Below, piece by piece: positions 46,212 to 57,226 of a DNA stretch of 64,000 bases; within the stretch, counting starts at the first letter, position 1; every line of letters starts with the position of its first letter. Source of the stretch: Aquilaria yunnanensis (lineage: Eukaryota; Streptophyta; Magnoliopsida; Malvales; Thymelaeaceae); contig CM077599.1 in the NCBI GenBank assembly GCA_039654915.1, positions 77,282,001-77,346,000 on the forward strand. Reading direction: 5' to 3'. The notes beneath the pieces were generated by a model. That model ran no database searches, had not been told where the DNA came from, and saw only the letters and a program-made list of their open reading frames with translations. Position numbers and translations under genes: made by a program.

Positions 46212-49200
46212 TCAAGTGGTTGGCTCCGCCAAGCGAAGCTTGTCGGAAATTTGAGGCTCCTCTCCATAATAGTGCTTCAATCTTTGCCTGTTCACTTGAA
46301 ATGTTCTTCCATCATCCGTCCTCAACTCAATAGATCTATAAGGCGAGACCTTTTCCACCATAAATGGACCCGACCATCTTGATTTCAATTTGCCCGGAAA
46401 TAATTTAAGCCTTGAATTGAATAAAAGCACCTTTTGACCCGAAACAAATTCTCTCCTCATAATAAGCTTGTCATGCCACATCTTTGTCTTCTCCTTGTAC
46501 AACTTGGCACTCTCATAAGCTTCTCGATTAAACTCATCAAGCTTATTCAATTGGAGAAGTCATTTTTCCCCGGCTTTTTTCGAATCAAAGTTGAGCTTCT
46601 TGATTGTCCAATATGCACGATGTTCAAGCTCCACCGGTAAGTGACAAGGCTTGCCAAACACAAGCCTATAAGGAGACATTCCAATCGGTGTCTTGTAGGC
46701 GGTCCGATAAGCCCAAAGAGCATCATCCAACTTCTTTGCCCAATCCTTTCTTGTTTCATTGACCATCTTCTCAAGAATTTGCTTGACTTCTCGGTTGGAA
46801 ACCTCTGCTTAGCCATTTGAATGTGGGTGATAAGGTAGAGCCATCTTGTGTCTTACACCATACTTAGCCATCAATTATGCAAAAATCTTGTTGCAAAAAT
46901 GAGACCCTTCATCACTCACTATGGGTCTTGGAGTACCAAAGTGGGAGAATATGTTCTTTTGGAGAAATTTGACCACTACCTTGGCATAATTTGTAGGTGT
47001 GGCAATAGCTTCAACCCACTTAGAGACATAATCTACCGCCAATAATATGTAGGAGCAACCAAAAGAAGGTGGGAACGGTCCCATAAAGTCGATACCCCAC
47101 ACATCAAATATCTCAACCTCCAAAATATTAGTAAGTGGCAACTCATGTCTTCTAGAGATATTTCCCACTCTTTGACAATTATCACAAGTCTTCACAAAAG
47201 CATAGCAATCCTTGAAAATAGAAGGCCAATAGAAACCCGATTGGAGTACCTTAGCGGCGGTTCTTGTTGGTCCAAAATGCCCACCATAAGGAGATGAATG
47301 GCAATGGCGGATAATATCCGGCACTTCCTCTTTAGGAACACACCTCCTAATGACTTGATCGGCACATCTCTTGAATAGCAAGGGTTCATCCCACAAATAG
47401 TATTTCACATCCACTAAGAACTTCTTCTTTTGTTGGGAACTCAACTCCGGAGGTAACACTCCACATACAAAATAGTTCACATAATCGGCAAACCAAGGAG
47501 TGCTTGCTTTTACCTCTAGAAGATGCTCATCCGGGAATGACTCCTTGATGGGCAATGAATGTTGCTTATTCTCCAACTCAACTCTTGAAAGGTGATCCGC
47601 TACTACATTCTCGCTTCCTTTTTTGTCTCTAATCTCAACATTAAACTCTTGTAGAAGCAAAATCCACCGAATCAACCTTGGTTTAGTGTCTTTCTTGGTG
47701 AAGAGATACCGAATAGCCGCATGGTCGGTGAACACTACCACTTTTGTGCCAAGGATATATTGCCGGAATTTATCAAGAGAAAACACCACCACCAAAATCT
47801 ATTTCTCCGTGGTGGTATAGTTTTGTTGTGCCGGGTCCAAGGTCTTGCTTGCATAGTAGACGGCCCGAAAAATCTTCTCTCTTCTTTGGCCAAGCACCGC
47901 TCCCACTGCAAAGTCACTTGCATCACACATAATCTCGAATGGTTGATTCCAATCCGGTGAGACAACAATAGGTGCTTCCATAAGCTTATTTTTAATCAAC
48001 TCAAAAGTCTCCAAGCAACAATTATCAAACTCAAACTCGGCATCCTTCTCCAATAATGAGCAAAGAGGCTTCACAATCTTAGAGAAATCTTTAATGAATC
48101 TTCTATAAAAACCCGCATGTCCAAGGAAGCTTCTCACACCTTTCACATTCTTTGTTGGAGGCAATTTTTCTATGGCCATAATTTTTGCTTTGTCTACCTC
48201 AATACCCTTGGAAGAAATGTTGTGTCCAAGAACTATGCCGGATTTTACCATAAAATGGCATTTCTCCTAATTAAGAGCAAGGTTGGTCTCTTCACATCTC
48301 TTCAATACCTTCACTAAATTTCCCAAACAATCATCAAAGGAAGATCCAAAAACCGAGAAGTCATCCATGAATACCTCCATAATCTTCTTTACCATATCGG
48401 CAAAGATGGCCATCATGCACCTTTGAAATGTGGCCGGTGCATTGCACAACTCAAATGGCATCCTTCTAAATGCATAAGTGCCATAAGGAAAAGTGAAGGT
48501 TGTCCTTTCTTGGTCCTCCGGTGCAATGGCTATTTGGTTATACCCAGAATATCCATCAAGAAAACAATAGAATTCATGACCGGCCAACCTATCCAACATT
48601 TGATCAATGAAAGGTAAAGGGAAATGGTCCTTTCTTGTGGCCTTGTTGAGCTTCCGGTAATCCATACACACTCTCCACCCGGTGACGGTTCTAGTGGCAA
48701 TGATATCCAAGTTTTGGTCCGTCACTATGGTTATTCCTCCCTTCTTAGGTACTACTTGAACGGGGCTAACCCATTGGCTATCGGAGATGGGATAAATTAT
48801 ACCGGTATTCAAGAGTTTCAAAATCTCCACCCTCACCACTTCTTTCATGGCGGGATTTAACCTTCTTGGGTGTTCAACCAAGGGTGTGTATGTGTCCTCC
48901 ATTCTAATCTTATACATACAAATGGAAGGGCTAATACCCTTGATATCACTTATAGACCATGCAAGTACATCTTTGTGTTCCCTTAGTACCCTTAACAACT
49001 TTTCTTCCTCCAACAAGGTTAAGCATGAAGAGATAATTACTGGATAAGAATTACTAGGACCCAAGAACACATATTTCAAATCACTAGGCAACACTTTCAA
49101 ATCCAACTTTGGTGCACCTTTTTCATTCACATCAAGCATGCATAAATTCTCACATGTATTCACCAAAGTCCTATCATCCGCTAATGCATTCAAAGTAATA

Positions 49201-49931
49201 GACATATCATCAACATTATTCCCAATAGCATCATCATAACTCAACAAAGTCATCAAGAGTGAATCATCATATAGAATTTCTTTCTTCATTTCACCAATGC
49301 AAGTATCCACCACATCAAGGAGGAAACAAGCACTAACCTCATCCGGAGCTTTTATAGCTTGAGAGATAATGAAGTCCATGCTTTCTTCATTGACCCTCAA
49401 TGTTAGCTTGCCTTGCTCAACATCAATCAATGCCTTGCCGGTAGCCAAGAAAGGTCTTCCAAGGATTAAAGGAATGTCCCGGTCCTCCTCCATATCAAGT
49501 ACCACAAAATCCACCGGAAATACAAATTTTCCAACCTTTACAAGCACATCCTCCACCACTCCTCTTGGATATGTCAATGATCGATCGGCAAGTTGAAGAC
49601 ATATGATGGATCGCTTAACTTCACCCAACTCTAATTTCCTAAAAAATGATAATGGCATAAGATTAATGCTTGCACCAAGATCACACAATGCCATATTATG
49701 AAAAGATGAGCCAATAGAACAAGGTACTACGAAACTTCTCGGGTCTTTGAGCTTTTGAGGAAGTTTCCTTTGTATCACCGCACTACACTCTTCACTAAGC
49801 TTGACGGTCTCATAATCTTCAAATTTTCTCTTCTTTGCAATGATGTCCTTCAAGAATTTGGCATAATTGGGCATTTGAGTTAATGCTTCCAAAAGAGAAA
49901 TGTTTATGTGAAGCTTCTTGAAATTCTCCAA
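46212..49931 (-). pseudogene. Athila pol (protease, RT, RNase H, integrase), broken by stops
   Basis: One frame on the minus strand: retropepsin-like ALCDLGASINLMP (about 49690), reverse transcriptase (WRVCMDYRKLN, YSGYNQI, FMDDFSVFG near 48370), RNase H ([22 protein letters not shown]), integrase zinc region (H…CDNCQRVG), core D ([11 protein letters not shown]), D (IVSDEGSHF), E in AEVSNREVK after HPHSNG, and the C-terminal region with WSGPFMVEKV. In-frame stops: 48269-48267 (Trp expected), 47801-47799, 46877-46875, 46811-46809 (Gln expected, inside the integrase core) and 46549-46547. The protease has DLGA rather than D-S/T-G, which is usual for Athila. The natural end is the stop at 46214-46212. 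Confidence 0.92.
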
Positions 49932-51585
49932 GAATTTTCCATATTGTTCTTCAAGCTTCTTCTTTTGAAATCTTTATGGGAAAGGCAAAGGTGGGTTGGG
50001 TAGGGCTTGTTGAACCTTAGATGGTTGCTTTTGAGGCAACTCCACCACTTACTCCTTTTTCAATTGCTCTTCATTCTCAACCATAGGAGTGACTTGAGAA
50101 GGTCTATTCTTATAAGGATCTTCAAGTTGCTTGCCTCCTCTAAGTTCGATGGCTTGACAATGTTCTCTTGGATTCATCTCGGTGTCACTAGGAAATTTTC
50201 CTTTTTGAGATGTCTTCACCGCCAAAGCCAATTGCCCAATTTGATTCTCCATGTTCTTGATGCTTGCACTCACATTTGCCTCCATACTAGCTAAGTTAGC
50301 ACTCAAGCTAGCCGTCTTAGCTTCATTCTTTTCCATTCTATCTCTTGTCTCCTTCATGAATTGCAACATAATTTCTTCCATAGATGGCTTCTTCTCCATT
50401 GAGACTTGGTTGAAACCGGGAGGTGGTGGCGGTTGTTGCACATTCCTTGTGTTACTATAAGAGAAATTTTCATGGTTCCCCAAACTTGAGTTATATTGAT
50501 TTCCCATTTGGTTGCCTCTAAAACCCAAAATTCCGGTTGCCCATGAAATTTGATTCTTCAAGCTCCATATCCATATGTCCACCATATGTGTTAGAGGTAG
50601 AGGCGGCGGCTTGCTCAATAGTTGGCTCCTTTTTGTTGGTCAACTTGGATACTTGATTCATGAGTGAAGCCATTTGTGCCGACAAGGCGGTCAATTGATC
50701 AACCTCAAATACCCCTCTTCGTGGTTGAGCTCTTTCTCCCGGCCATTGCTCTCCATTTAGTGCCAATTACTCTAGAATTTGGAAAGTATCACCGGCCGTC
50801 TTTGACATCAAGGATCCATCGGCTGAAGCATCAATCATAAATCTTGAAGTGGGCACTAAGCCTTTATAGAAAAGTTGGATTTGTTGCCAATCCAAGAATC
50901 CATGTTGTGGGAACTTCCTAAGCAACTCTTTGAACCTCTCCCAAGCCTCCGAAATAGACTCCATTTCATGTTGTTTGAATGTCACAATTGAAGCTCTCAA
51001 GTGAGCGGCCTTGGATGGAGGGAAAAATTTGCTTAAGAATTTTTCGGTCATTTCATTCCATGTAGCAATGCTCCCCGGTTGAAGTGATTGATACCACCAT
51101 TTTGCTTTGTCCCGGAGTGAGAAAGGAAACAATCGGAGTGTAATAGCATCGGTGGAGACTCCATCAGCCTTGAATGTGTCACAAGCTTCCAAGAAGTCCG
51201 CTATGTGAGTGTTGGGATCCTCTGAAGCCAAGCCTCCAAATTGGTTTTGTTGGATGAGAGAAATCAAAGATGGCTTCAATTCAAAGTTGTTGGCTTGAAC
51301 CAGTGGCCTCACAATACCCGAATAATTCTCCGTCACCAAGGGTCGGATGTACTCCCTAATAGGCCTTTGTAGATTCCTTGGATAGACTCCATCTTGATGA
51401 TCCATCCCTCTATTTCCTCCATTGCCACCATTATATCCATTACCATTGAGGTTATCACCTCCACCCTCCATGGATGTAGAGGTGGAACTTGATTCTCCCA
51501 AGTGTGATGTTGCTCTAAGCTCTCTAAGATGTCTTTCAATCTCCGGAATGAATGGCAACAAAGTAGAGTGTTGGGAACGGGTCAT
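49932..51585 (-). pseudogene. Athila gag, broken
   Basis: The likely start is MTRSQHSTLLPF at 51585, about 145 nt inside the 5' LTR/PBS boundary. The capsid-type gag domain (RLFPFSLRDKAKWWYQSL, FLSKFFPPSKAAHLRASI, FYKGL) runs to about 50800. Breaks: TAA 50769-50767, a one-base frameshift between about 50600 and 50520 near FMGNRNFGF, TAA 50051-50049 and TAA 49976-49974. The frame after the shift is the pol frame, so gag-pol was one polyprotein. No CCHC knuckle is visible, as is usual in Athila. Confidence 0.88.
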
Positions 51586-51705
51586 ACACCAATGGTACCT
51601 ATCAAAGAAATATCTAAGCACAAAGGCAACAAATGAGTAAAAAAATAAAAGTTTAGTCTAGAGTTAATCTTCTAGCAATGATATTGAACAACTCAATGCA
51701 ATCAA

Positions 51706-51723
51706 TCCCCGGCAATGGTGCCA
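51706..51723 (-). other. Primer binding site of the Athila element
   Basis: On the minus strand tggcaccattgccgggga lies six bases after the 5' LTR end. It fits the tRNA-Asp-type PBS TGGCGCCATTGCCGGGGA except for one G-to-A change. Confidence 0.8.
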
Positions 51724-51729
51724 AAAACT

Positions 51730-53131
51730 TGTAGTGAAATTTTGAAACCACTAATCCGCAAGTGCACGGTAGACGTGTAGATGGGGTGAGTGGGTATCGT
51801 TCCCATGAAGATTGATTGAATTGATTGCCAATTACCACTACTCAAAGTAAACTTTAGCTAAACAACCAAAGTTGGATGAAAATGTAGGCAACTTAAACAA
51901 ATGACTAACTTAACTAATGGAATACTATTATCCTAGAATGCAAGTATGCAATGTGAAAGTTGTAGTTTTTATCAAATCATGAAAGAACACTTCCTATGGG
52001 TTCACTACTTGTCTTAACTCAATCCTTACTTTTCCAAGTGAAAGAATTAATCTCTCTAATCTAAACTTAATAAGGATTTTCATCCAATTACAAGCTTAAA
52101 AAGAGGCATTAGAGCTCCATTTACCTTTACCTAATGACTTAATTTTCCAACAAGTCCCTAGCCATTAAATTCTTCGCCTAGGTCCAATTACTTCTAATCT
52201 TTTCCAAGAGTTTAGAGGCAATTTATAGTGCAACCAATTGTGGCCTTCAACTAGCTAACACAATATTAAGCTCAAGAGAAGAATAAACATGCATTTGGTA
52301 GAAAACCAACATCACATAACCATGAATTCATTCAACATAATCAATCCAAGTAGCTACATCCATAGAAAGTGCAAAAGAAGACTACTCCATAACTAAATAA
52401 AACATAATCATGAAAGAAAACATAACAACATCCATGAAGAACTACAAGGGAGATGAAAGAGTAAACCCAAAATGGCTAGAAGCTCTTGAATCCAGAGTAT
52501 CCAAGTTAGTCTCTTTGGGCACTCCAAACAATCTCCAAGTTAGCTCCAATGGTCACCAAGAACAAACTAAGAAAAGCTAAAAATCTACTTATGGAGAAAA
52601 CTAGTTCTAGGAAGCTAAAAAATGAAGATGAAGAAGATGAAGATCCTCCTCCCCTTGCTAGGTTCCAGGTTTTTCACTCTTGAGGACGTCCCTTTCACTT
52701 ACCAAACCCATTGGATAGAATTCCTTGGGCAATAGCAAGCTTGAGTTCAAATTTGAGGTAGGGGACACTTTCTCGGGTGATTGGCGCCTAGGCGCTAGGA
52801 TGGGCATCTCTGGCGCCACGGCGCCAGAAGGGGGTGGCTGGGCGCCTAGGCGCCAAAGGGCCTTTTTCTTAACAGAGGAATTTTTACTATGGCGCCTAGG
52901 CCTCGCTCCTGGCACCTGAGCGCCACAGCTATAATTCCCGTTGACTTTTTTGTTTCTGTTTTTTCGCTCCGCTTGTCTCGGTGCCATTCCAATGCTATGG
53001 TCCGCTTCTCCAACCTACAAAATGAAGGATCAAAGCAAGAATCGGCCAAAAATATTAAGTGGTAAAGTAGAAAATTGTGGTCAAAGTTGACAAAAAGTCA
53101 ACATGTTTTACCACAAAATTAACATCTATCA
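51730..53131 (-). repeat. 5' LTR of the Athila element
   Basis: 1402 bp, aligned with the left LTR. It lacks about 56 bp found at 40592-40650 of the left copy and differs by many substitutions, most densely in the ggcgcc-rich part (52780-52925). Confidence 0.95.
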
Positions 53132-54026
53132 AAGGCCACGGCCAAGAAGAGGCAGAGGAAGCTCTATACCAATTCTGGCGGCAGAGGCTACTATAGCCGA
53201 AAGATGATGCGGAACTATGTAGTTTTTGAGCATCCGGCCACCTTTGAGACCTTAGCCATGGATCTGGAAAAGAAGAATGAGATAATGAATGGTCTTGTGA
53301 CGTTCAGCGAATCAAAAGAGAACTATGCAAGGATTCCCAAGTCATGGAAGTGTGGATATCTGCTCTATGGCCCTCCTGGTACAGGTAAGTCCACTATGAT
53401 TGCTGCCATTTCCAATTTCCTTAAGTATGATATCTATGATCTTGAACTCACTGCTGTTTGTGATAACACTGAGTTAAGAAGGCTACTAATTGAGATTGTG
53501 GGAAAATCAATCATTGTGATTGAGGGCATTGATTGCTGGTTAGACTTAACAATGAAGCGTAAGAGCAAGCAAGTGAAGAGAAGGAAGGTGAGGAAGAGGA
53601 TTAGAAGATTCCAACAAGAAGGAAACAGATGAACAAACTGAGAAGAAAAAAAAGAGCAAAATAACTCTATCAGGCTTGTTGAACTTCATTGATAGGATCT
53701 GCTCTGCAAGTGGAGGAGAGAGGGTCATTGTTTTCACAACTAATTATGTGGAGAAGCTTGATCCAGCACTAATTAGGAGAAGAAGGATGGATAAACACAT
53801 TGAGCTTTCTTACTGTGACTTCGAGGGGTTTAAGGTTCTAGTTCTGGCCAAGAACTATTTTAGGATTGAATCACATAACTTATTCAGCATGATTCAGAGC
53901 TTGTTGGAGCACACTAAGATCATTCCAGTGGATGTGGTTGAGAACATGATGCCCAAAACAATCAGAGGAAACACAAGGACTTCCTTGAAAAATCTTGTGG
54001 AAGTCTTGAAGGACTCCACAAAGTAG
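53132..54026 (+). pseudogene. AAA-ATPase 1, C-terminal half (AAA domain), broken
   Basis: Continuation of the gene at 39810-40307. It reads TAKKRQRKLYTNSGGRG, VVFEHPATFETLAMD, Walker A GPPGTGKST (about 53370), then Walker B IVIEGIDCWLDLT where the family has IVIEDIDCSLDLT, so the acidic D is lost. After a frameshift near 53580-53640 it continues ITLSGLLNFIDRICSASGGE, FTTNYVEKLDPALIRRRRMDKHIELSYC (sensor and arginine-finger region) and ends at the TAG at 54024-54026. Members of this family are anchored in mitochondrial or ER membranes and are often stress-induced; this copy cannot make a full protein. Confidence 0.9.
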
Positions 54027-54040
54027 TTTGATTTGATGGG

Positions 54041-55885
54041 TTTAGTACTGTTCTGTAACATGGCCTTCTTGTTACCGTTAAGAACCTGGCCGTTTCATTT
54101 TCAATCTCTGTTCAACTTTAGTTATTAGAAATTAGAATATTAATATGTTCCTGAAACTAACATGATTGAAGCCTCTAACTTTTATTCCCAAGCACCAAAG
54201 TTTGTCATTTATCTCTCATCATCTATCCATTCTCCAATTTTGTTGGACCCTACGGCCTTCAGCAATGCCCACAAAACTATCATTTAAGATATAGTAGAAT
54301 GAATTCATATCAAAATCATTTTAACTAGCTTAAAAAAATTAATAAAATTCCACATAATAAAAAAGTAAGACCAATTATTACTGTATCACATTGTATTGTA
54401 AGAATGATATTTTCACTAATTAATTATTTTTAAATTACTACAGACACTTTAAAATACTCCATTAGACATTTTTACATATATTTTTAGACACATTTGCTCA
54501 TTACTTTATACACTTTTACAACGATGCATATTCTCACAGAGGTGATGTGATTCGGAGGAAGTACGATAACGGTAAGATCTTGACGTTTGACAATCGCTGG
54601 CACCGCCATCAAAGGAGTCAACAATAACAAACTAGAGTTTTTGTAGAGAAGAATATTTTAATTAAGGGTATTTTTGTCAATTATTCTAATGATTTATGTC
54701 TTATATATAGAAGATTAAGAGTTGGGTTAGTATGTTTAATTAGACATAGGTGCATAATAAAATAACTAGTTTAGTACTGTTCTGTAACATGGCCTTCTTG
54801 TTACCGTTAAGAACCTGGCCATTTCATTTTCAATCTCTGTGTTCAACTTCAATTATCAGAAATTAGAATATTAATATGTTCCTGAAACTAACATAATTGA
54901 AGCCTCCAATTTCTGTTCCCAAGCACTAAGGTTTTTCATTTATCTTTCATCATCCACCCATTCTCCAATTCTCTTGGACCATACGGCCTTCAGCAGCGCC
55001 CACAAAACTATCGTCTAAGAGATAGTAGAATGAATTCATATCAAAATCATTTTAACTGGCTTAAAAAAATTAATAAAGTTCCACATAATAGAAAAGTAAG
55101 AGTAATTATTACTGTATCATATTGTATTGTAGGAATGATATTTTTACTAATTAATTATTTTTATATCACACAGACACTTTCAAATACTGCATTAGATATT
55201 TTTACATATTTGTTTGGACACATTTGCTCATTATTTTAGACACTTTTACAATGATGCATATTCTCACAGTGGCAATGTAATTCAAAGGAAGTACGATGAC
55301 GGTGAGATTTTGATGTCTAACAATTGCCGGCACTGCCACCGAAGGAGTCAATAGTAACAAACTAGAGTTTTTGTAGAGAAAAATATTTTAACTAAGGGTA
55401 TTTTTGTCAATTTTTCTGATGATTTATGTCTTATATATAGAAAATTAAGAGTTGGGTTAGTATGTTTAATTAAACATAGATGCATAATAAAATAACTGGT
55501 TTAGTACTATTCTGTACCATGGCTTTCTTGTTACCATTAAGAACCCAGCTGTTTCATTTTCAATCTCTATGTTCAAGTTCAGTTATCAGAAATTAAAATA
55601 TTAATATGTTCATGAAACTAACATGATTAAAGTCTCCCACTTCTATTCCTAAGCACCAGGGTTTTTCATTTATCTCTCATCATCCATCCATTCTCCAATT
55701 CTGTTGGATCCTACGGCCTTCGGCAGCGCACTCAAAACTATCATATAAGGGAAAGTAGAATGAATTCATATCAAAATCGTTTTAACTGGCTTAACAAAAT
55801 TAATAAAGTTACACATAATAGAAAAGTAAGAGCAATTATTACTGTATCATATTGTATTGTAGGAATGATATTTTCACTAATTAAC
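54041..55885 (+). repeat. Tandem repeat of AAA-1 3' flank with repeat-element copies (units of about 730 bp)
   Basis: tttagtactgttctgtaaca begins at about 54041 and 54774, and a variant (tttagtactattctgtacca) at about 55500. Each flank block (about 390 bp, to ttttcactaattaa) is followed in units 1 and 2 by a shortened copy (about 335 bp) of the element at 32266-33584, ending in a palindromic block and aataactag or aataactgg. Unit 3 has the flank block only and breaks off at 55885 into the AAA-2 promoter. A spurious 69-86-codon frame (MNSYQNHFNWL…) occurs in units 2 and 3. Confidence 0.8.
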
Positions 55886-56092
55886 GAGGGTAATACAGGA
55901 AAACAAACTTACAAAAACATGCGCACAATTTTTCATTTGCCGACACAGGCGGTCGGACAGACAAGTCCACCACCAATACCGCTGCATAGCAGACTTTGGT
56001 TCCTACTCCATGAAAAATAAACACCCAGATAAAACGAGAGGCCCAGAGCCACAAAATCTTTGTTCCAAACAAGAAGGAGCCAAAACACAAAA
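55886..56092 (+). promoter_or_regulatory. Upstream region of AAA-ATPase 2
   Basis: Unique sequence between the tandem repeats and the ATG at 56093. No clear TATA box was identified. Confidence 0.3.
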
Positions 56093-56459
56093 ATGTTTCA
56101 GCGGGACGTGTTTGGTCATCTCGGTTCCATGATCGCCGGCCTGATGTTCTTCTTGGCTATTTTCCAGCAATATTTTTCCGTACCAACTCCGGCACTTCGC
56201 CGAGAAATACACCCAGAGCCCCAGAGGCTGCTCAGTTTTGTCTACCCTTACATCCAAATCACCTTCAACGAGTTCACCGGCGAGAGGCTGATGCGCAGCG
56301 AAGCCTACTTCCCAATCGAGAACTACCTCTCCTCCACCTCTTCCACCCAGGCTCGCCGGCTTAAGGCGGACATGATCAACAACAACCACTCCCTCGTCCT
56401 CAGCATGGACGACCACGAAGAGGTAGCCGACGACTTCAAAGGGACCAAAGTCTGGTGGG
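56093..56459 (+). pseudogene. AAA-ATPase 2, N-terminal part, cut by a hAT-type element
   Basis: Start ATG at 56093 (MFQRDVFGHLGSMIAGLMFFLAIFQQYF) gives the usual N-terminal hydrophobic anchor; an upstream in-frame ATG at 56060 would add 11 residues that the family lacks. The AAA_assoc domain follows uninterrupted: YPYIQITFNEFTGERLMRSE, NYLSSTSSTQARRLKAD, LSMDDHEEVADDFKGTKVWW. At KVWW the gene is interrupted by the hAT-type/copia insertion, after which the frame gives 16 unrelated residues and a stop (56509). The gene resumes at 61472. AAA-1 and AAA-2 are tandem paralogues. Confidence 0.85.
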
Positions 56460-56898
56460 CAGTGGTGGACCCAAGTTTTGAGGCTCGGGGAGCTAGGGCT
56501 AGGGGTTAAGCGGATGCGAGATGGGCGATGACCCAAATGTAACAGAAAAATATTATTTATAAAAATTAAATTTTATAAAAGATTATTTAAATAATTATTA
56601 GGTGTATATAGTATTAAAATAATATCTATTTTAAATAAAAGGTATTAAAATAATTATTTTGTTTTGATTAATCATTACTTAAGCAGTCTAAAGGGGAGAC
56701 ACGCACACAGACAGAGAGACATTGAGAGAGAATGGTTTGGAATTGATATGCAATATTTTAAAGGTTAGGGGCAAATTTGTAATAAAAGGTAAAGATTTAT
56801 CACTCTTGGCGCTATTTAAACTTTGTATGTTCTTCAACCATTTGGAGGGGCCAAAATTCTCACTTGGTCCTTAATTTCATAGAAAATAGCCAAGTTAG

Positions 56899-57169
56899 TG
56901 TTGGAGGAGTGATTCGAAAGGAAGAAGAAGATCAGACAGTTTAGCTGCAGATTTAGTGAATCTTGCACGTTTCTTTCAGTTAACGTTTCTTTCTGTTAAG
57001 TAGAAGAGTTTCAATAGGAATGCATTTCCTTGTTTTAAGCAAATCAGTTGTAAACTTTCCTTATTTAAGTTCCAGTTAATCAATAAAGTTCAAGTAGTGG
57101 ATGCAATTCATGTTCATTCTCTTGTGTTCCATTCTCTGTTTCATCTTTATCACTCAATTCGATCCAACA
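56899..57169 (+). repeat. 5' LTR of the copia element
   Basis: 271 bp, TGTTGGAG…GATCCAACA. The inverted ends TGTTGGA/TCCAACA are typical of copia. A caataaagttc polyadenylation-like signal lies near 57080. Confidence 0.96.
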
Positions 57170-57172
57170 TTC

Positions 57173-57184
57173 TGGTATCAGAGC
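57173..57184 (+). other. Primer binding site of the copia element
   Basis: tggtatcagagc starts three bases after the LTR end and complements the 3' end of initiator methionine tRNA, the usual copia primer. Confidence 0.9.
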
Positions 57185-57226
57185 AAGGTTCTCTTTGAAA
57201 CCTGTGTGAAGATCCAATTATCCACC

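Larger units (their letters stand above)
40303..53136 (-). mobile_element. Complete Athila-lineage Ty3/gypsy element inserted in AAA-ATPase 1
   Basis: The element is 40308-53131 (12,824 bp), flanked by direct repeats aaggc (40303-40307, 53132-53136). It reads on the minus strand: 5' LTR at the right (51730-53131), PBS, gag, pol, ORF3 (env-like position), polypurine tract, and 3' LTR at the left (40308-41778). The protease DLGASINLMP, RT FMDDFSVFG and ORF3 identify Athila. The LTRs differ by roughly 3% plus several indels, including about 56 bp present only in the left LTR, so it is older than the Tat and copia insertions. Confidence 0.95.

Noticed and set aside
55030..56020. Frames starting MNSYQN… in two places, resembling a small membrane protein family
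   Set aside because: They are in the tandem-repeated 3' flank of AAA-1 and are not open in unit 1; no family is recognised.
56464..56509. Alternative C-terminus for AAA-ATPase 2 (VVDPSFEARG…)
   Set aside because: This tail is encoded by the inserted hAT-type element end, not by the gene.
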